Source of the DNA: Chryseobacterium sp. 52
Lineage (GTDB): Bacteria; Bacteroidota; Bacteroidia; Flavobacteriales; Weeksellaceae
DNA: 64,000 nt
Direction: 5' to 3'
Assembly (NCBI RefSeq): GCF_002754245.1
Contig: NZ_PEEX01000001.1
Span: 310,001-374,000 of the forward strand
Positions 63,012-64,000 of this stretch are shown in pieces. Numbering within the stretch: position 1 is the stretch's first letter; every line of letters starts with the position of its first letter. Under the pieces are notes generated by a model. That model worked only from the letters and a program-made list of their open reading frames with translations. It did not search any database and was not told the origin of the DNA. Both the position numbers and the translations under genes were made by a program.

Positions 63012-63059
63012 CAAAAATAAATATTTTTTTCTCATTTATCTAAAAACAGATTATATTTG
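63012..63059. promoter_or_regulatory. Divergent -7 promoter elements
   Basis: TATTTTTG on the minus strand (63019-63012) faces the methyltransferase gene; TATATTTG on the plus strand (63052-63059) faces the hexapeptide acyltransferase. Both match TAnnTTTG exactly. -33 elements are not clear. Confidence 0.42.
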
Positions 63060-63097
63060 TGAGACTCAAATGGAATGAAAAAAATAAAAGCCTCACT

Positions 63098-63640
63098 ATG
63101 TTCTACAATTTTTTCGAAAAAATCTACAGAAAGCAGCAGCTTTCTATCCTGAAGAAAAATCCTAAAGTATTTTTTGAAAATATCAGACTCGGTGTAGGCG
63201 GCCGCTTCGTCCTCGATAAGGATATAAAAAAAGTGAGCATCGGAAAGTCTGTGGAATTTAGAAACTACACGTGTATTCTGGTTACGAAAGAAGCAACCTT
63301 AGAAATAGGTGATCGTTTTTTTATGAACAATTTCTGCTCGATCAATTGCCTTGAACATATCTCAATTGGTGAAAACACGTTATTTGGTGAAAATGTCAGA
63401 CTTTATGATCATAACCACGCCTATGAGACTTCTCCGGTATTCAAAATCCATTCAGCACAATTTACAAAAGCTCCGATAAAAATAGGAAGCAACTGCTGGC
63501 TTGGCAGTAATGTGACCGTACTGAAAGGGGTAACGATTGGTGACAACTGTATCATCGGGGCCGGATGTACCATTTATAAAGATATTCCTGCCAACACACA
63601 GGTTGTCAATAAACAAAATTTAGTATTCAATTCTCTTTAA
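63098..63640 (+). CDS. Hexapeptide-repeat acyltransferase (WbbJ/LacA-like)
   Basis: 180 residues from the ATG at 63098, cytosolic O- or N-acetyltransferase of the left-handed beta-helix type. The hexapeptide repeats run from about 40 to the end (ISIGENTLFGENVRLYDHNH, IKIGSNCWLGSNVTVLKG, VTIGDNCIIGAGCTIYKDIP). The catalytic histidine is in YDHNHAYE. A GTG at 63059 lies within the -7 promoter element and cannot be the start; translation from 63098 begins FYNFFEKIYRK. It starts a new plus-strand unit with a glycosyltransferase 6 nt downstream. Confidence 0.9.
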   Translation: MFYNFFEKIYRKQQLSILKKNPKVFFENIRLGVGGRFVLDKDIKKVSIGKSVEFRNYTCILVTKEATLEIGDRFFMNNFCSINCLEHISIGENTLFGENVRLYDHNHAYETSPVFKIHSAQFTKAPIKIGSNCWLGSNVTVLKGVTIGDNCIIGAGCTIYKDIPANTQVVNKQNLVFNSL

Positions 63641-63646
63641 ATTCAG

Positions 63647-64000
63647 ATGAAATTTTCAATACTTATCGCTCATTATAATAATGCAGTCCTCTTCAGAGAC
63701 TGTTACAGGTCATTACTTGCACAGACCTACCAAAATTGGGAAGCTGTCATTCTTGATGATGCCTCTTCTGAAGAAGAAAAAGAACAGATCAAAACCATTA
63801 TTGCAGAAGATGAGCGGTTTAAATTTTTCGAAAATGAAAAAAACTCCGGTGTCGGTGTTACCAAAAGTAAACTCATTGACTTAGCTTCCGGAGACATCTG
63901 TGGTTTTGTAGATCCGGACGATGCTATTCTGCCTGAAGCTCTTGAAAAAGCAGTCGATATATTTACGCGGAAAAAGAATGTAGTCCTGGCGTATTCACGG
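63647..64000 (+). CDS. Family 2 glycosyltransferase (5' part, runs past the window)
   Basis: 118 codons are visible. KFSILIAHYNNAVLFRDCYR, WEAVILDDASSEEEK, SGVGVTKSKLIDLASGDICG and the DxD-like FVDPDDAILPEAL show a GT2 enzyme. It starts 6 nt after the hexapeptide acyltransferase. The polysaccharide locus therefore goes on beyond the right edge. Confidence 0.9.
   Translation, partial: MKFSILIAHYNNAVLFRDCYRSLLAQTYQNWEAVILDDASSEEEKEQIKTIIAEDERFKFFENEKNSGVGVTKSKLIDLASGDICGFVDPDDAILPEALEKAVDIFTRKKNVVLAYSR

Overview
The window is a low-GC chromosomal segment of a Bacteroidota bacterium, most likely Chryseobacterium or a close relative (Flavobacteriia). The signs are several SusC/SusD nutrient-uptake pairs, BshC (bacillithiol), a GYDIA-type GHMP kinase, a Bacteroidota-type putative porin, very weak Shine-Dalgarno sequences, and many promoters of the Bacteroidota form (TTTG-like -33 element, 18-20 nt spacer, TAnnTTTG -7 element). 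Genus is inferred from gene style and not proven. I see no rRNA, tRNA, CRISPR array, intact insertion sequence or prophage.

Layout. (1) 1-2730: the 5' part of a SusC-type TonB-dependent receptor on the minus strand, with a SAM-I (S-box) riboswitch and intrinsic terminator in its leader. (2) 2923-12574: housekeeping genes: aroQ, pckA, a GHMP kinase, fabD, a LysM/periplasmic-binding-protein fusion, bshC and a putative porin. (3) 12600-23780: two SusC/SusD systems on the minus strand. Their upstream promoter regions match each other, and a small secreted protein gene with its own promoter lies between them inside a pair of 17-bp inverted repeats. (4) 24555-29500: the rimP-nusA-infB operon, with a possible attenuator in its leader.

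(5) 29609-64000: a large surface-polysaccharide locus. ugd supplies UDP-glucuronate. rfbB and rfbA make dTDP-4-keto-6-deoxyglucose, and an FdtA-type ketoisomerase plus FdtB-type aminotransferase turn it into a dTDP-3-amino-3,6-dideoxyhexose. A GNAT, an acyl carrier protein and a KAS III enzyme lie between those two genes, which suggests a dedicated non-acetyl N-acyl group. Wzm/Wzt export the glycan. About a dozen glycosyltransferases, many in recently duplicated sets, a glutamine-dependent amidotransferase (AsnB-like), a membrane protein and acyltransferases build and decorate it.

(6) 55265-60863, minus strand, within that locus: a very compact six-gene operon FkbH, methyltransferase, acyl carrier protein, VOC protein, MBOAT O-acyltransferase, SGNH protein. 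It resembles the D-alanylation (Dlt) system, with FkbH in place of the adenylating enzyme DltA. I infer an ACP-dependent route that puts a glyceryl-derived (possibly methylated) ester on the surface glycan. This is the best candidate for an undescribed system here.

Four apparent start codons (23743, 33492, 37025, 63059) lie inside or next to -7 promoter elements. I moved those starts to the first downstream ATG that agrees with the promoter and, where possible, with homologs.
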